Positions 9,901 to 17,668 of a DNA stretch of 37,026 nt are shown piece by piece (positions within the stretch are counted from its first letter, which is position 1; every line of letters begins with the position of its first letter). Origin of the DNA: Bacteroidales bacterium. GTDB taxonomy: Bacteria; Bacteroidota; Bacteroidia; Bacteroidales; JAGONC01. The stretch covers positions 1-37,026 of the forward strand of contig JAGLWB010000250.1 of the NCBI GenBank assembly GCA_023133655.1, read 5' to 3'. A program made the position numbers and the translations under genes. The notes under the pieces are model-generated. The model had not been told where the DNA came from. It was given only the letters and a program-made list of their open reading frames with translations, and searched no databases.

Positions 9901-11002
9901 GAATTCAGGTGTTGCAATAAAAAATGCCATTAGTGCAAAAAATATTAATGTTGAGTACAAATTATATCTCCCATATTGGGAATTATACAGATATGATTTA
10001 GTTTTCCTATGCCTTGGTGTATTCATACATAATTACGAACTTAGTTTTGCAGAGGGAAACCATTTAGCTGATTATCTGCTCAACGGAGGGCAACTTTACA
10101 TGGAAGGTGGCATGACCTGGTTTCTTGATGACCAAACAGCTGTCCATGGTATGTTTGGTATAGAAGGTAACACAGCAGGTTGGGCAACAGGTATCGACAC
10201 GCTTGATGGAAGGACAACAACTTTCACCGAAAATTTATCATTCATCTATTCTGGTGAGAATATTCGATTAGATAATCTTGTACCAATTGACCCATCGTTT
10301 CTCATTTTTGCAGACAGGGAAACGGGGTTGGGGTTCGCTGTCGCACAAAATGCTGACACCTATAAAACCATCGGTACTTCGTTTGAGTTTGGGGGGCTGA
10401 GTGACGCCACCTATCCCTCCACAAAAAATGAGTTGATGTACCGCTATCTTGAGTTTTTTGATATCCACACAAATGTCCTGGCAGCTAACTTCCTGGTGGA
10501 ATCTGTCAATGTGCTGAAAGGTGATGATATTCAATTCCAGAATATCTCTTCTGAAAATGCAATAGCGTGGAGTTGGACCTTCCCTGGAGGTTACCCTGCA
10601 ACTTCAACTCTACCGGAACCCATCATCAGATATGATTCAATCGGATCATTTGATGTTACCCTTACAGTTTCAGATGGAGTATCATCAAATACACTGATAA
10701 AATCTAATTATATCAATGTAAATTCCGGAACAGGAATTGATAACATTCTCCTGGCCCCAAACGTATATGTATTTCCCAATCCAACCAATGGTAATGTGAT
10801 GGTAACTATTCAAACACCTGGAAAACAACAATATACCATGCGGATACTGAATAATCTGGGTCAACAGGTTTACGAAAATCATATTATTGCCAATAATTCC
10901 TGGTCTGGCCTGATTGATTTACACCAATGTGAAGCAGGGATCTATTATCTTATCCTTTCTAATGAAAGCTGCCAGATTTCGCGGAAATTGATTTTGCAAT
11001 AG
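6959..11002 (+). CDS. T9SS-secreted papain-like (C1) cysteine peptidase with ThuA-like domain
   Basis: Third tandem paralogue, 1347 residues, probably cotranscribed with the gene ending 9 bases upstream. The signal peptide ends near SLA/QQ (residue 21). The papain-like domain shows Cys80 (ACCGQAA, Gln75 as the likely oxyanion residue), His247 (ATHALTIVGY) and Asn294 (KFVNSY..DWG). The calcium-loop-like insert DINNDGIIDMKD again lies between His and Asn. The jelly-roll-like and split He_PIG modules follow as in the other copies, then CARDB-like domains (about 749-960). Unlike its neighbours it then has a Rossmann-like region resembling ThuA/glutamine-amidotransferase-like domains (about 968-1171, starting TPILIVDLDGN), one PKD domain (about 1172-1253) and a T9SS sorting domain (about 1268-1347). 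The ThuA-like call is by pattern only. Confidence 0.87.
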   Translation: MKIKKYILILVSITTGIFSLAQQLPSGNNLRMSSLDSIYLSNISPLTYPEKYKERDLPYKHDNSIFPYLRPVFEQDGACCGQAASLGYNFTYEIDRLRDVPANLPENQYPTHFAWNFMNWGAIDWLNWWETGSSYFHSFELLKVVGCPTVEMYGGMSLRGDSTHWMTGYENYYQSMHNRIEGVYAIDVSTEEGLLMLKQWVFDHLDGSEVGGVANFYTGINIYYLLPTGTPEENKAVIVNWWHRATHALTIVGYNDSIRWDRNFDGRYTNDEDINNDGIIDMKDWEIGGIKFVNSYNTDWGDDGFCYALYSTLAETYGEGGIWNNTVHVIKARSDYEPLLTMKVILKHSSRDKIKVTAGISTDTTNAFPEFVMDFPIVNYQGGAIYMQGGDEEDDKTIEIGFDITPLLSYINNGAPARFFFIVNEEDPLDVGTGEIIYFSVIDYTDGVDETINQNAPVPLSENDITSLSIIKTIQAEKVVIVDNALPPAQSNEMYQHQFTATGGTLPYKWKLKREYPLSSLEDTFPMVTQENLTPDIEYNMVAKNLDFSFPFYGQSYDSVILHTTGFLMFDGQTYPWPYYKDLHLLLTCSRSVSPFLGKNFIISPSNDDGIWYEGNNEYAIFRWQVTDEYHEHSSSYNFAVKLYPTGRVEFYYDDMIYTEPVAWIAGISDGDQLNYTISSHYFEDDLPTHQAICFLPPEFPLGMSISKEGLFQGVPDDLNKIYDITIKVEDENHLSNIKTFQLASNFHIDYNIIAGDNNLIERDETVFIDITLKNIGLQPLQNGLVTAAIDDPYTLMLNDQATVGLLSPGDSITIYNAISFQTSQDIPDMHPIQLDLLINTDTTIASKKIFLTGVAPMLSLGDITIYDDDNGILTPGESAEVHIKVNNSGHADAFGVINEIIPSDPYISIDEDTKLDYGNIQAGSNKICTLRVTANQSTPNGHIASFNAHITDSCGSSSYFSFELIVGKTPILIVDLDGNLNSGVAIKNAISAKNINVEYKLYLPYWELYRYDLVFLCLGVFIHNYELSFAEGNHLADYLLNGGQLYMEGGMTWFLDDQTAVHGMFGIEGNTAGWATGIDTLDGRTTTFTENLSFIYSGENIRLDNLVPIDPSFLIFADRETGLGFAVAQNADTYKTIGTSFEFGGLSDATYPSTKNELMYRYLEFFDIHTNVLAANFLVESVNVLKGDDIQFQNISSENAIAWSWTFPGGYPATSTLPEPIIRYDSIGSFDVTLTVSDGVSSNTLIKSNYINVNSGTGIDNILLAPNVYVFPNPTNGNVMVTIQTPGKQQYTMRILNNLGQQVYENHIIANNSWSGLIDLHQCEAGIYYLILSNESCQISRKLILQ

Positions 11003-11049
11003 ATTACCGGTGATTTATAGAATTTCAATAGTTTTTGAAGTGAAGTTCA

Positions 11050-11425
11050 AAGAGATCCAGGGGCAAGCCAAAAGGAGGCTGCGGGAATAAACTCAATGAG
11101 ATCCCGGGGCAAGCCCGGGATGACGGCGCTTCCATATTTATTTAGGAGGGGGAGCAGGTTTTTGCTTTGCAAAAACCTGCTCCCCCTCACCCATATAAAA
11201 AGCAACCGTCATCCCCGCGAAAGCGGGGATCTGCATATTTATGACCCTCTATTTTGCGTCATCCCAGGCTTGACCTGGGATCTCTTAATGGACAACCACA
11301 CTGATTGTTTCTGTAAACTTGACCAGGGATCTCAATATGTAAACACCATATCTCCAGACTTGATCTGGGATCTGATTATGAATCCAACACTGACTATTTT
11401 TGTATGCTTAACCAGAGATCTGATA
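11050..11425. repeat. Cluster of dispersed palindromic repeats (GATCCC..GGGAT type)
   Basis: Clear palindromes are ATCCCGGG/CCCGGGAT (11101-11121), ATCCCCGC/GCGGGGAT (11211-11230) and ATCCCAGG/CCTGGGAT (11261-11281), each with a 4-5 base loop. They are flanked by GTCATCCC- or GGGATCT-like ends. Degenerate copies follow near 11052-11070, 11318-11336, 11352-11374 and 11410-11422. Quality decays from left to right. This resembles the REP/BIME-like intergenic palindromes found across many bacterial phyla. Confidence 0.75.
11146..11188. repeat. Perfect 20-bp inverted repeat with 3-base loop
   Basis: Arms 11146-11165 and 11169-11188 pair without mismatch around a TTT loop; the core is GGGGGAGCAGG/CCTGCTCCCCC. 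It lies 144 bases after the stop of the third peptidase gene and could act as a transcription barrier. There is no T-run after it, so a Rho-independent terminator is not clearly supported. It sits between two palindromic repeat units but has a different sequence. Confidence 0.7.
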
Positions 11426-11506
11426 ACATCTCACCTGTTTCCCGCATTAGGAACATCACAGATTGAATAAAGTATATGAATTAATCCGTCTGAAAAAACT
11501 TTGTGT

Positions 11507-11514
11507 TACCTTTG
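11507..11514 (+). promoter_or_regulatory. Candidate -7 promoter element TACCTTTG for the AlgX-like gene
   Basis: Exact TAnnTTTG match ending 12 bases before the ATG at 11527, implying a very short leader. It overlaps the second of two CTTTGTG words spaced 11 bases apart (11499-11505, 11510-11516). Confidence 0.4.
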
Positions 11515-11526
11515 TGACTTGGAAAA

Positions 11527-13146
11527 ATGAAAAAACTGAAATACCAACTGTTTGCTTTGATTCTGATATTGCTTTTTTTGTCACCATTACAAAAGAGGTA
11601 CCACATTTTCTCTATCAAACAACTGGAAGGTGATTTTATCCTTGCTTCAAAACCTGAATTTAGCAAAGCGGGATGGTTTTCAGGCAAATTCCAGGATCAG
11701 TTAACCAATTACCTTGAACAACACATCGGATTTCGTAATCTCCTGGTCCGTATCAATAACCAATTTGATTATAGTCTGTTCCGGAAAACTCATGCAGAAG
11801 GTATAATCGTTGGAAAAAATGATGTTTTGTATGAACATGACTACATCAGGGCATACCTTGGTAACGACTTTATTGGTGAAAGAACCTGGGATAAAAAAAT
11901 GCGCAGATTGAAATATGTGCAGAATTACCTTAAAAAAAATAAAAACATTGATCTTATACTGGTTCTTGAACCCAGTAAAGCACGGTATGAACCGGAATAC
12001 ATTCCTGACTGGTATGATCTGGCCGGTAGAACCATTTCAAATTATGAATTCATTCTCAAAAAGGCAGATGAACTTGAAATTTGTTATGTTGACATGAATA
12101 AGTATTACCGGATGATGAAAGACACCGCGAGTTACTCAATGTATCCACAATATGGAGTTCACTGGAGTAACTACGGTATGGCCTTTGTTGCCGATAGCCT
12201 GATCAAATACCTGGAAGATTTGCGGAAAATTGATATGCCTGAAATGTACATTGACTCTCTTGAGATTACAAAACTTCCCAGACCTCCTGATTACGATGCC
12301 GGAAAACCCTTAAACCTGCTTTGGGAGTTACCTCATAAGCCAATGGCTTATCCGGTGCTCTCTTTTGAAGATAATCGCAGTAAAGACCGACCCATGGTCC
12401 TAATGGTTGGTGACAGTTATTACTGGAACATATACAACGCTTCCATCCCTGAACATCTATTCAGTAATATGGATTACTGGTATTTTAATAAATTGGTCTA
12501 TCCGGCTTCCTGGGCCGACACTGTTTATGTCAGTACTATTAATATACAAAAGGAGGTTGAAAAGCAGGATATCGTACTTTTGATGGTAACCGAACGCTTT
12601 CTGCATAAATATGATTTTGGATTTGTTGATAACATTTTCAATATTTATTCACCTTCACTGAAGCCTGATTTTTTGTATAATTATGAAAATAAAATCAGGA
12701 TGAATATTGAGATATTTGATAGGCTGGCCGGTAAGGCCAATTATTCGGACAACACACTTGAAAAGTTGATCAGGTCAGAGGCTGAGTATCTATTTATGAC
12801 TACTGATATTGAGAAATACCTTGAAATAATCGGACCGCGATATTATAAAGATATTATTGCTAACGACGCCACCTGGGCAAACGCCATAGTAGAAAAAGCA
12901 AAAAAGAAAGGGATTTCATTTGATGAGGCTTTATGGCAGGATTCGGATTACATATTCTTCACGAAATATCCGGAAATCCACAAAAAATATCACCAATTAA
13001 AACAATACGAGGAAATAATCCGAAACGATACCACACTCATGGCTGTTGTCTCCAAAAAAGCCAAACATTACTACCTCACCCTTGATGAAATGATCACCCA
13101 ACAAGCCCGGATTCTGTATAAAAAGGATAGAGCATCTAAAAAATAA
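11527..13146 (+). CDS. AlgX/AlgJ-like SGNH-fold protein (possible polysaccharide O-acetyltransferase)
   Basis: 539 residues with an N-terminal membrane or signal segment (about 5-20). Two marks of the AlgX/AlgJ SGNH-like superfamily are visible: GDSYYW with the candidate nucleophile Ser297, and GVHWSNYG with His212. The segment VGKNDVLYEHDYIRAYLG (about 95-112) is the 'LYE.DYI.AY' block typical of these proteins. In many relatives the His motif reads DxHW or DHHW, whereas here Val replaces the residue just before His. The C-terminal 150 residues are rich in Lys and Glu and I do not recognise them. No MBOAT acyl-transfer partner lies nearby, so the donor for O-acetylation is unexplained. Catalysis is inferred from motifs only. 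Confidence 0.7.
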   Translation: MKKLKYQLFALILILLFLSPLQKRYHIFSIKQLEGDFILASKPEFSKAGWFSGKFQDQLTNYLEQHIGFRNLLVRINNQFDYSLFRKTHAEGIIVGKNDVLYEHDYIRAYLGNDFIGERTWDKKMRRLKYVQNYLKKNKNIDLILVLEPSKARYEPEYIPDWYDLAGRTISNYEFILKKADELEICYVDMNKYYRMMKDTASYSMYPQYGVHWSNYGMAFVADSLIKYLEDLRKIDMPEMYIDSLEITKLPRPPDYDAGKPLNLLWELPHKPMAYPVLSFEDNRSKDRPMVLMVGDSYYWNIYNASIPEHLFSNMDYWYFNKLVYPASWADTVYVSTINIQKEVEKQDIVLLMVTERFLHKYDFGFVDNIFNIYSPSLKPDFLYNYENKIRMNIEIFDRLAGKANYSDNTLEKLIRSEAEYLFMTTDIEKYLEIIGPRYYKDIIANDATWANAIVEKAKKKGISFDEALWQDSDYIFFTKYPEIHKKYHQLKQYEEIIRNDTTLMAVVSKKAKHYYLTLDEMITQQARILYKKDRASKK

Positions 13147-13194
13147 TATTTGAATTTTTACAAACATATAAGTCACTCAAAGTAATTCTCAAAG

Positions 13195-13309
13195 TATCAC
13201 AAAGAAAAAAATGATTTTTATGATTATAGAATATATTTTCAAAACGGTTTAAACGGGTAATTCATTAACCCTTAGAGTGCCTTTGTGATATCCTTTGTGC
13301 TCCTTTGTG
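13195..13309. repeat. CTTTGTG repeats and 10-bp inverted repeat in the gap before the FG-GAP gene
   Basis: TATCACAAAG at 13195-13204 is the exact inverse of CTTTGTGATA at 13281-13290. Two further CTTTGTG words follow at 13293-13299 and 13303-13309, 10-12 bases apart, so they fall on one helix face. The same word occurs twice before the gene at 11527. No good TAnnTTTG box is seen between here and the start codon at 13357. Confidence 0.55.
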
Positions 13310-13356
13310 GTAAAAAAAGCGTATCTTAATCCCTGAATTGCATTAATAACTCAATC

Positions 13357-15162
13357 ATGAAAAAACAACTATTAATTATCACGGTTCTCTTTCTCTGTTT
13401 GGTATTAACTCAGGCACAACCTACCCTTTCTTACATCGAAAGCTCAAACGGCCTTGGATTTCCCGCCATGGAAGGAGGCCGGACAGAATTGGAATTTGCC
13501 GATATCAATGCCGATGGGCATATAGATCTCCTTTCAATCGGCGATCATGGATCACCTTACATTAATACCCAGGAACATGGTATCATGGTTTGGTTCGGCG
13601 ATGGTACCGGGAACTGGGAAGTTTATCAAAATGGTAACTTCGGATACGGTGGTATAGCTGTTGGAGATGTCAACAACGATGGGTTTCTTGATGTAGGCTA
13701 TGCCATGCATCATAACTATTCGAGTACTGATTTTGGTGATCAGCTCATCGAAGTGGCTCTTGGCGATGGAACTGGCATGAACTGGACTCCCTGGGACGAC
13801 GGCCTGGCCACAAACGGCGAAACGTGGGGTATGTTTGGTACCGATTTCGCTGATATTGACAACGACGGGTATCTTGATCTGGGAAGTGTCTCCTTCGGCT
13901 CGGGTGCAGGCGTTCATATTTACCGGAATATGCAAAACGGTTCCTGGGAACAGAGCTTTGGCTTTCTGAACGGCAATTCCACCATGATCTTCGATTTTGG
14001 TGATATCAATAATGATGGTAATGCTGATTTTGCGGTAACTCAACAATATGGAACAGTGTATTTTGGAGGAGGGGACGGATCATTTGTTCTAATGGACCTT
14101 AACCTCCCCTCAACAGGGATCATGGGCCGTAGGGGAACCTCCTTAGGAGATGTTGATAACGATGGTGGAAAAGATCTGGCCTACATAAATAGTAACGGAG
14201 GAATTGAGGTTTGGGAATGGAATGAATGGGATGAGTTATGGCAGGATTTCTCCGGAACTCTCCCGGAAACAGGTGATTATGATGCCACCCAGCTTTATGA
14301 CATGAATGTCGACGGCTTTATGGATATAGCTGCTTTCGGTGAAGGGACATTTACCTTATGGCTTGGTGATGGAACAGGGACATGGACACAAGATGCACAA
14401 TTCACCCTGCCTTCCGGAGGATATTTTAAGGCTTTCCGGGTTGGAAGAGACATTGACAATAACGGCTTCCCCGATTTTGCATTGGTTGTCGAACAAGGAT
14501 CCTGGCCCAGCTATCAGAATCACCTCTTCTGCTTTAAAGAATCTTCAACACCTGAAGTATTATCCATTACACCCATTTACCCACACGGGAATGAAATTTT
14601 TCTTCGGTGGAGCTCTTTAAATATTGATTGGATATCGGCCGTTCCGGAAAACCAACCTTCACATGTAAGCCTTCAATATTCAATCAACGGAAATAATGGC
14701 CCCTGGATAATGATAGCTGAGAACCTGCCGAACAATGGAAGGTTTCAATGGGAAATTCCGTATGTGTTTTCCGATGAATGTTATATTAAATATACCGTCT
14801 GGTCGGGAACAGGTTCAGCAAGCTCCATAACGCCAACCTCTTTTAGTATGTTTTTTACGGAAGGGATCGAAGATCAAATTGGTGAAAATATTCAAGAATT
14901 TAGCTGCTATCCGAATCCTTTTCAATCAGAAACCACTTTTACATTTACCCTCAATAATAAATCAACTATCAACCTGACAATTTATGACCTTTTTTGGAAG
15001 GAAATAAAAACCCTGGAAAACCAAATCCTTTCTCAGGGAAAATATACCATCATGTGGGATGGAACAAACAGAAAAAGCCAGCAAGTAAGCGCTGGCTCCT
15101 ATTTTGCTGTTATGGATGCTAATGGAAATAAAACTGTCAAAAAAATTATTGTACTGCGCTAA
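13357..15162 (+). CDS. T9SS-secreted FG-GAP/VCBS seven-repeat beta-propeller protein
   Basis: 601 residues with a signal peptide ending near TQA/QP (residue 20). Seven FG-GAP/VCBS repeats are marked by the calcium-binding pattern DxNxDGxxD: ADINADGHID, GDVNNDGFLD, ADIDNDGYLD, GDINNDGNAD, GDVDNDGGKD, YDMNVDGFMD and RDIDNNGFPD. Seven fits a closed integrin-alpha-like propeller. An Ig/fibronectin-like stretch follows (about 400-505), then a T9SS type A sorting domain (CYPNPF to KKIIVLR). No catalytic motif is seen, and a binding or adhesion role is inferred. A gap of 50 bases separates it from the subtilase gene. Confidence 0.85.
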   Translation: MKKQLLIITVLFLCLVLTQAQPTLSYIESSNGLGFPAMEGGRTELEFADINADGHIDLLSIGDHGSPYINTQEHGIMVWFGDGTGNWEVYQNGNFGYGGIAVGDVNNDGFLDVGYAMHHNYSSTDFGDQLIEVALGDGTGMNWTPWDDGLATNGETWGMFGTDFADIDNDGYLDLGSVSFGSGAGVHIYRNMQNGSWEQSFGFLNGNSTMIFDFGDINNDGNADFAVTQQYGTVYFGGGDGSFVLMDLNLPSTGIMGRRGTSLGDVDNDGGKDLAYINSNGGIEVWEWNEWDELWQDFSGTLPETGDYDATQLYDMNVDGFMDIAAFGEGTFTLWLGDGTGTWTQDAQFTLPSGGYFKAFRVGRDIDNNGFPDFALVVEQGSWPSYQNHLFCFKESSTPEVLSITPIYPHGNEIFLRWSSLNIDWISAVPENQPSHVSLQYSINGNNGPWIMIAENLPNNGRFQWEIPYVFSDECYIKYTVWSGTGSASSITPTSFSMFFTEGIEDQIGENIQEFSCYPNPFQSETTFTFTLNNKSTINLTIYDLFWKEIKTLENQILSQGKYTIMWDGTNRKSQQVSAGSYFAVMDANGNKTVKKIIVLR

Positions 15163-15196
15163 CTTAAAATGAAGCGCCATATCAAAAATTTCAAAT

Positions 15197-15204
15197 TAAC
15201 TTTG
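15197..15204 (+). promoter_or_regulatory. Candidate -7 promoter element TAACTTTG for the subtilase gene
   Basis: Exact TAnnTTTG match ending 8 bases before the ATG at 15213, which would make the transcript leaderless or nearly so. No clear -33 element is seen. Confidence 0.4.
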
Positions 15205-15212
15205 TCATAACA

Positions 15213-17255
15213 ATGAAACATTCAATTATTCTACTACTCAGCCTTCTATCATTAACTGTTTTATTTTCTCAGCAACAAGGAGAAACAGCAGATAAGTATG
15301 TTAAAGGCGAATTGATGATTCAGGTAATACCTGATGCCATTACCGGTTTTGATGGTAGCTTACAAACATTGTCAGACGATTTCATAGCTTATCAGCTATC
15401 ACCGGTTAAGTGCCTTTCCAAACGCATGAATATCTGGCTTTTCTCTTACAACCCGGAAGCAATAAGTGATGATATTGTCCTGGCACATTTCAAATCACAT
15501 CAATATGTTAATGTTATTCAGTTTAATCATTATGTGGAGCTAAGAGAAACCATTCCGAACGACACCTTTTTCGATGAACAATGGGGAATGTTTAACACCG
15601 GCCAGATGGGTGGTGTTCCGGATGCAGACATTGATGCTACCGATGCATGGGATATTACCACCGGTGGACTAACAGCTCTGGGCGATACCATTGTTATTGC
15701 CATTGTCGATGGGGGTTTTTACCTCGGTCACGAAGACATAAATTACTGGAAAAACTACCAGGAAATACCCGGTAATGGCATCGATGATGATGACAATGGA
15801 TATATCGATGATTATGATGGGTGGAATGCATTTTCCAGCAATGGTATCATTCCCGTAAATGATCATGGTACACATGTTGCCGGGATATCGGGAGCTATTG
15901 GTGATAATAACAAAGGCGTTACCGGCGTTTGTTGGGATGTCCGGATTATGCCGGTGGCTAGTCCAACCAGTGTTGAATCGGGGGTTGTAGAAGCCTACGG
16001 GTTTGTTCTCGATTGGAGGGCACGCTACAATGAAACCAATGGTGATGAAGGGGCTTTTGTTGTAGCCACAAATGCATCGTTTGGGGTCGACCTTGCCAAT
16101 CCTGATGATTACCCGCTTTGGGGAGCCATGTATGATTCGCTGGGCATGCAAGGCGTTCTTAGCACTGCTGCAACGGCCAATGCAAACTGGAACATCGATG
16201 AGGTTGGAGATGTGCCAACAGCTTTTGAGAGCGATTATCTTATCACCGTTACCAATACTACCAACGAAGATATAAAATTCGCCCAGGCAGCTTATGGCGC
16301 CATAACAATCGACCTGGGAGCACCTGGTTATGTTATAAAATCTACCAGGATTAACAACAGCTATGGATATAAAACAGGCACCTCTATGTCAACACCACAT
16401 GTTACCGGTGCAATAGGGCTGTTATTTGCTGCAGCCGACGCAACAACTATGGAGCAATACAAGCAAAATCCTTCCGCCGGAGCACTTCTTTTTAAAAACT
16501 ATATCATGAACAGTGTGGACCTGCTTCCAAGCCTGGTTGACATCACTGTAGGAGGTGGAAGACTTAATATTTATAAAGCTATCAGGATCATGCAAGGCTA
16601 TCCGGTATTACAGGCACTTCCCATGTCAATTGACATAACACTTGAACCAAACATACAGGACACAGCCTTGCTCACTATTACCAATACAGGGGCCGGAACA
16701 AGCAATTTCCTAATCGCAGAGAGCCCTGAAGTAAGCTGGTTGAATAGTGAACCTGCAAACGGTTCTTTACCCCAGGAACAATCCATAGATATTTCCCTTT
16801 ATTTTAACACAACAGGCCTTTCAATTGGAACTTACACCTGTGATCTTATCATTTCTGACGATAACAGCAATAACATTGTTGTTCCAATTATTCTGCATGT
16901 TAACTGGTTTGTAGGAATAGCAGATAATCCGGAAAATGACATTAAAATAACCTGCTATCCCAACCCCTTCAGCACTGAAACGGTTATCAGTTACCAGCTT
17001 CCGGAAAACAGAAAACAGCCCCAAAAAGAAGATCTACAGATAACCATCTTTAATATGCAGAGTAAGAAAGTAAGAATATTGAAACCTGAAACATTGAACT
17101 TTGAAGCCGAAACTTTGAACCTTAAACCCGGAACCTTGAACTGTATTTGGAATGGGAGAGATCAATCCGGGGAAAAAGCTCCGGAGGGGATATATATTTG
17201 CCGTGTAAAGTTGGGCTCCTGGGTGGGTTCACAAAAAATATTATTAATTCGTTGA
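15213..17255 (+). CDS. T9SS-secreted subtilisin-like (S8) serine peptidase
   Basis: 680 residues with a signal peptide ending near LFSQ (residue 20). The region to about 115 resembles a subtilase propeptide (KYVKGELMIQV). The S8 triad is complete: Asp166 (IAIVDGGFY), His218 (NDHGTHVAG) and Ser391 (GTSMSTPHV). Asn287 (VATNASFG) is a likely oxyanion residue. A DDDDNGYIDDYDG loop between Asp and His may bind calcium. A beta-sandwich domain (about 470-565) and a T9SS sorting domain (CYPNPFSTE to KILLIR) follow. The sorting domain contains a heptamer-derived insertion that encodes three 7-residue repeats (LKPETLN, FEAETLN, LKPGTLN). The enzyme is expected to act outside the cell; its substrate is unknown. 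Confidence 0.9.
   Translation: MKHSIILLLSLLSLTVLFSQQQGETADKYVKGELMIQVIPDAITGFDGSLQTLSDDFIAYQLSPVKCLSKRMNIWLFSYNPEAISDDIVLAHFKSHQYVNVIQFNHYVELRETIPNDTFFDEQWGMFNTGQMGGVPDADIDATDAWDITTGGLTALGDTIVIAIVDGGFYLGHEDINYWKNYQEIPGNGIDDDDNGYIDDYDGWNAFSSNGIIPVNDHGTHVAGISGAIGDNNKGVTGVCWDVRIMPVASPTSVESGVVEAYGFVLDWRARYNETNGDEGAFVVATNASFGVDLANPDDYPLWGAMYDSLGMQGVLSTAATANANWNIDEVGDVPTAFESDYLITVTNTTNEDIKFAQAAYGAITIDLGAPGYVIKSTRINNSYGYKTGTSMSTPHVTGAIGLLFAAADATTMEQYKQNPSAGALLFKNYIMNSVDLLPSLVDITVGGGRLNIYKAIRIMQGYPVLQALPMSIDITLEPNIQDTALLTITNTGAGTSNFLIAESPEVSWLNSEPANGSLPQEQSIDISLYFNTTGLSIGTYTCDLIISDDNSNNIVVPIILHVNWFVGIADNPENDIKITCYPNPFSTETVISYQLPENRKQPQKEDLQITIFNMQSKKVRILKPETLNFEAETLNLKPGTLNCIWNGRDQSGEKAPEGIYICRVKLGSWVGSQKILLIR
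17079..17141 (+). repeat. Nine-unit heptanucleotide tandem repeat within a coding sequence
   Basis: Nine 7-bp units with consensus TTGAAC preceded by one variable base: TTGAAAC, CTGAAAC, ATTGAAC, TTTGAAG, CCGAAAC, TTTGAAC, CTTAAAC, CCGGAAC, CTTGAAC. Three heptamers make 21 bases, so the array encodes three tandem 7-residue units in the sorting domain of the subtilase. Confidence 0.85.
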
Positions 17256-17668
17256 AATAGGTTGATTATTGATATTTATTGGTTAGCAACTAATCAGTAC
17301 TTAAAGTGAACTAAAGTGCCTTAAGTACTTAAAGTTATAAGAACGGATAATAAGGAGTTTTTTTTCGAGGCAAGCCTCAGGGAGTATAACCCGGAGATTC
17401 AACAATTATAGAAAGAACAATATTTTTGCACAACAACATACCGGTATAATATTAAATTAATTTGTATTTTTACATGGTATGGTTGGATTTATAAGTTCGT
17501 TGCTACCAATGTTAAACCCGAATACTGAAAAATTATCGGCATAGACAAGACTGCAATACAGGCACAAACAGATAATAACTAGGATAATGGACAGCAATAT
17601 GAATTATTCAATAGATCATCAATAATAAGACAACTTGCAATAATCAAACAGTTAGAGAAAATAGAAAT
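17256..17668. other. 413-base gap at the border between cargo cluster and accessory island
   Basis: No gene is supported. It contains a run of ACTTAAAGT-like words (about 17299-17336) and a 51-base element repeated upstream of the gene at 26852. No convincing TAnnTTTG promoter lies directly before the start at 17669. From here on the DNA is visibly richer in A and T. Confidence 0.6.
17451..17501. repeat. 51-base dispersed repeat, copy 1
   Basis: It matches 26772-26822 at 44 of 51 positions, starting ATTAAATTAAT and containing TTTTTACATG and GGATTTATAAGT. It lies 167 bases upstream of the HIRAN gene. Function is unknown; it may be a promoter-bearing upstream element or a short dispersed repeat. 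Confidence 0.65.

Larger units (their letters stand above)
11003..11526. other. Gene-less 524-base region built from decayed palindromic repeats
   Basis: No credible protein gene is seen. A 124-codon open frame (11096-11470) is an artefact of the repeats, reading phrases such as HPRESGD and VIPGLTWDL that are typical translations of this repeat class. The region holds at least five palindromic units, a perfect long hairpin and, at its 3' end, the promoter of the next gene. It separates the peptidase operon from the AlgX-like gene. Confidence 0.8.

Noticed and set aside
11096-11470. 124-codon open frame between the peptidase operon and the AlgX-like gene
   Set aside because: Its codons are the palindromic repeats read through (HPRESGD, VIPGLTWDL), a known class of spurious protein; no conserved domain and no promoter.
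13552-14046. 164-codon - strand open frame opposite the FG-GAP gene
   Set aside because: It is the mirror of repeated Asp/Asn/Gly codons on the coding strand; the + strand protein has clear domains and motifs.
15669-16151. 160-codon - strand open frame opposite the subtilase
   Set aside because: The + strand carries the full S8 catalytic triad over the same stretch; the - strand peptide shows no recognisable features.
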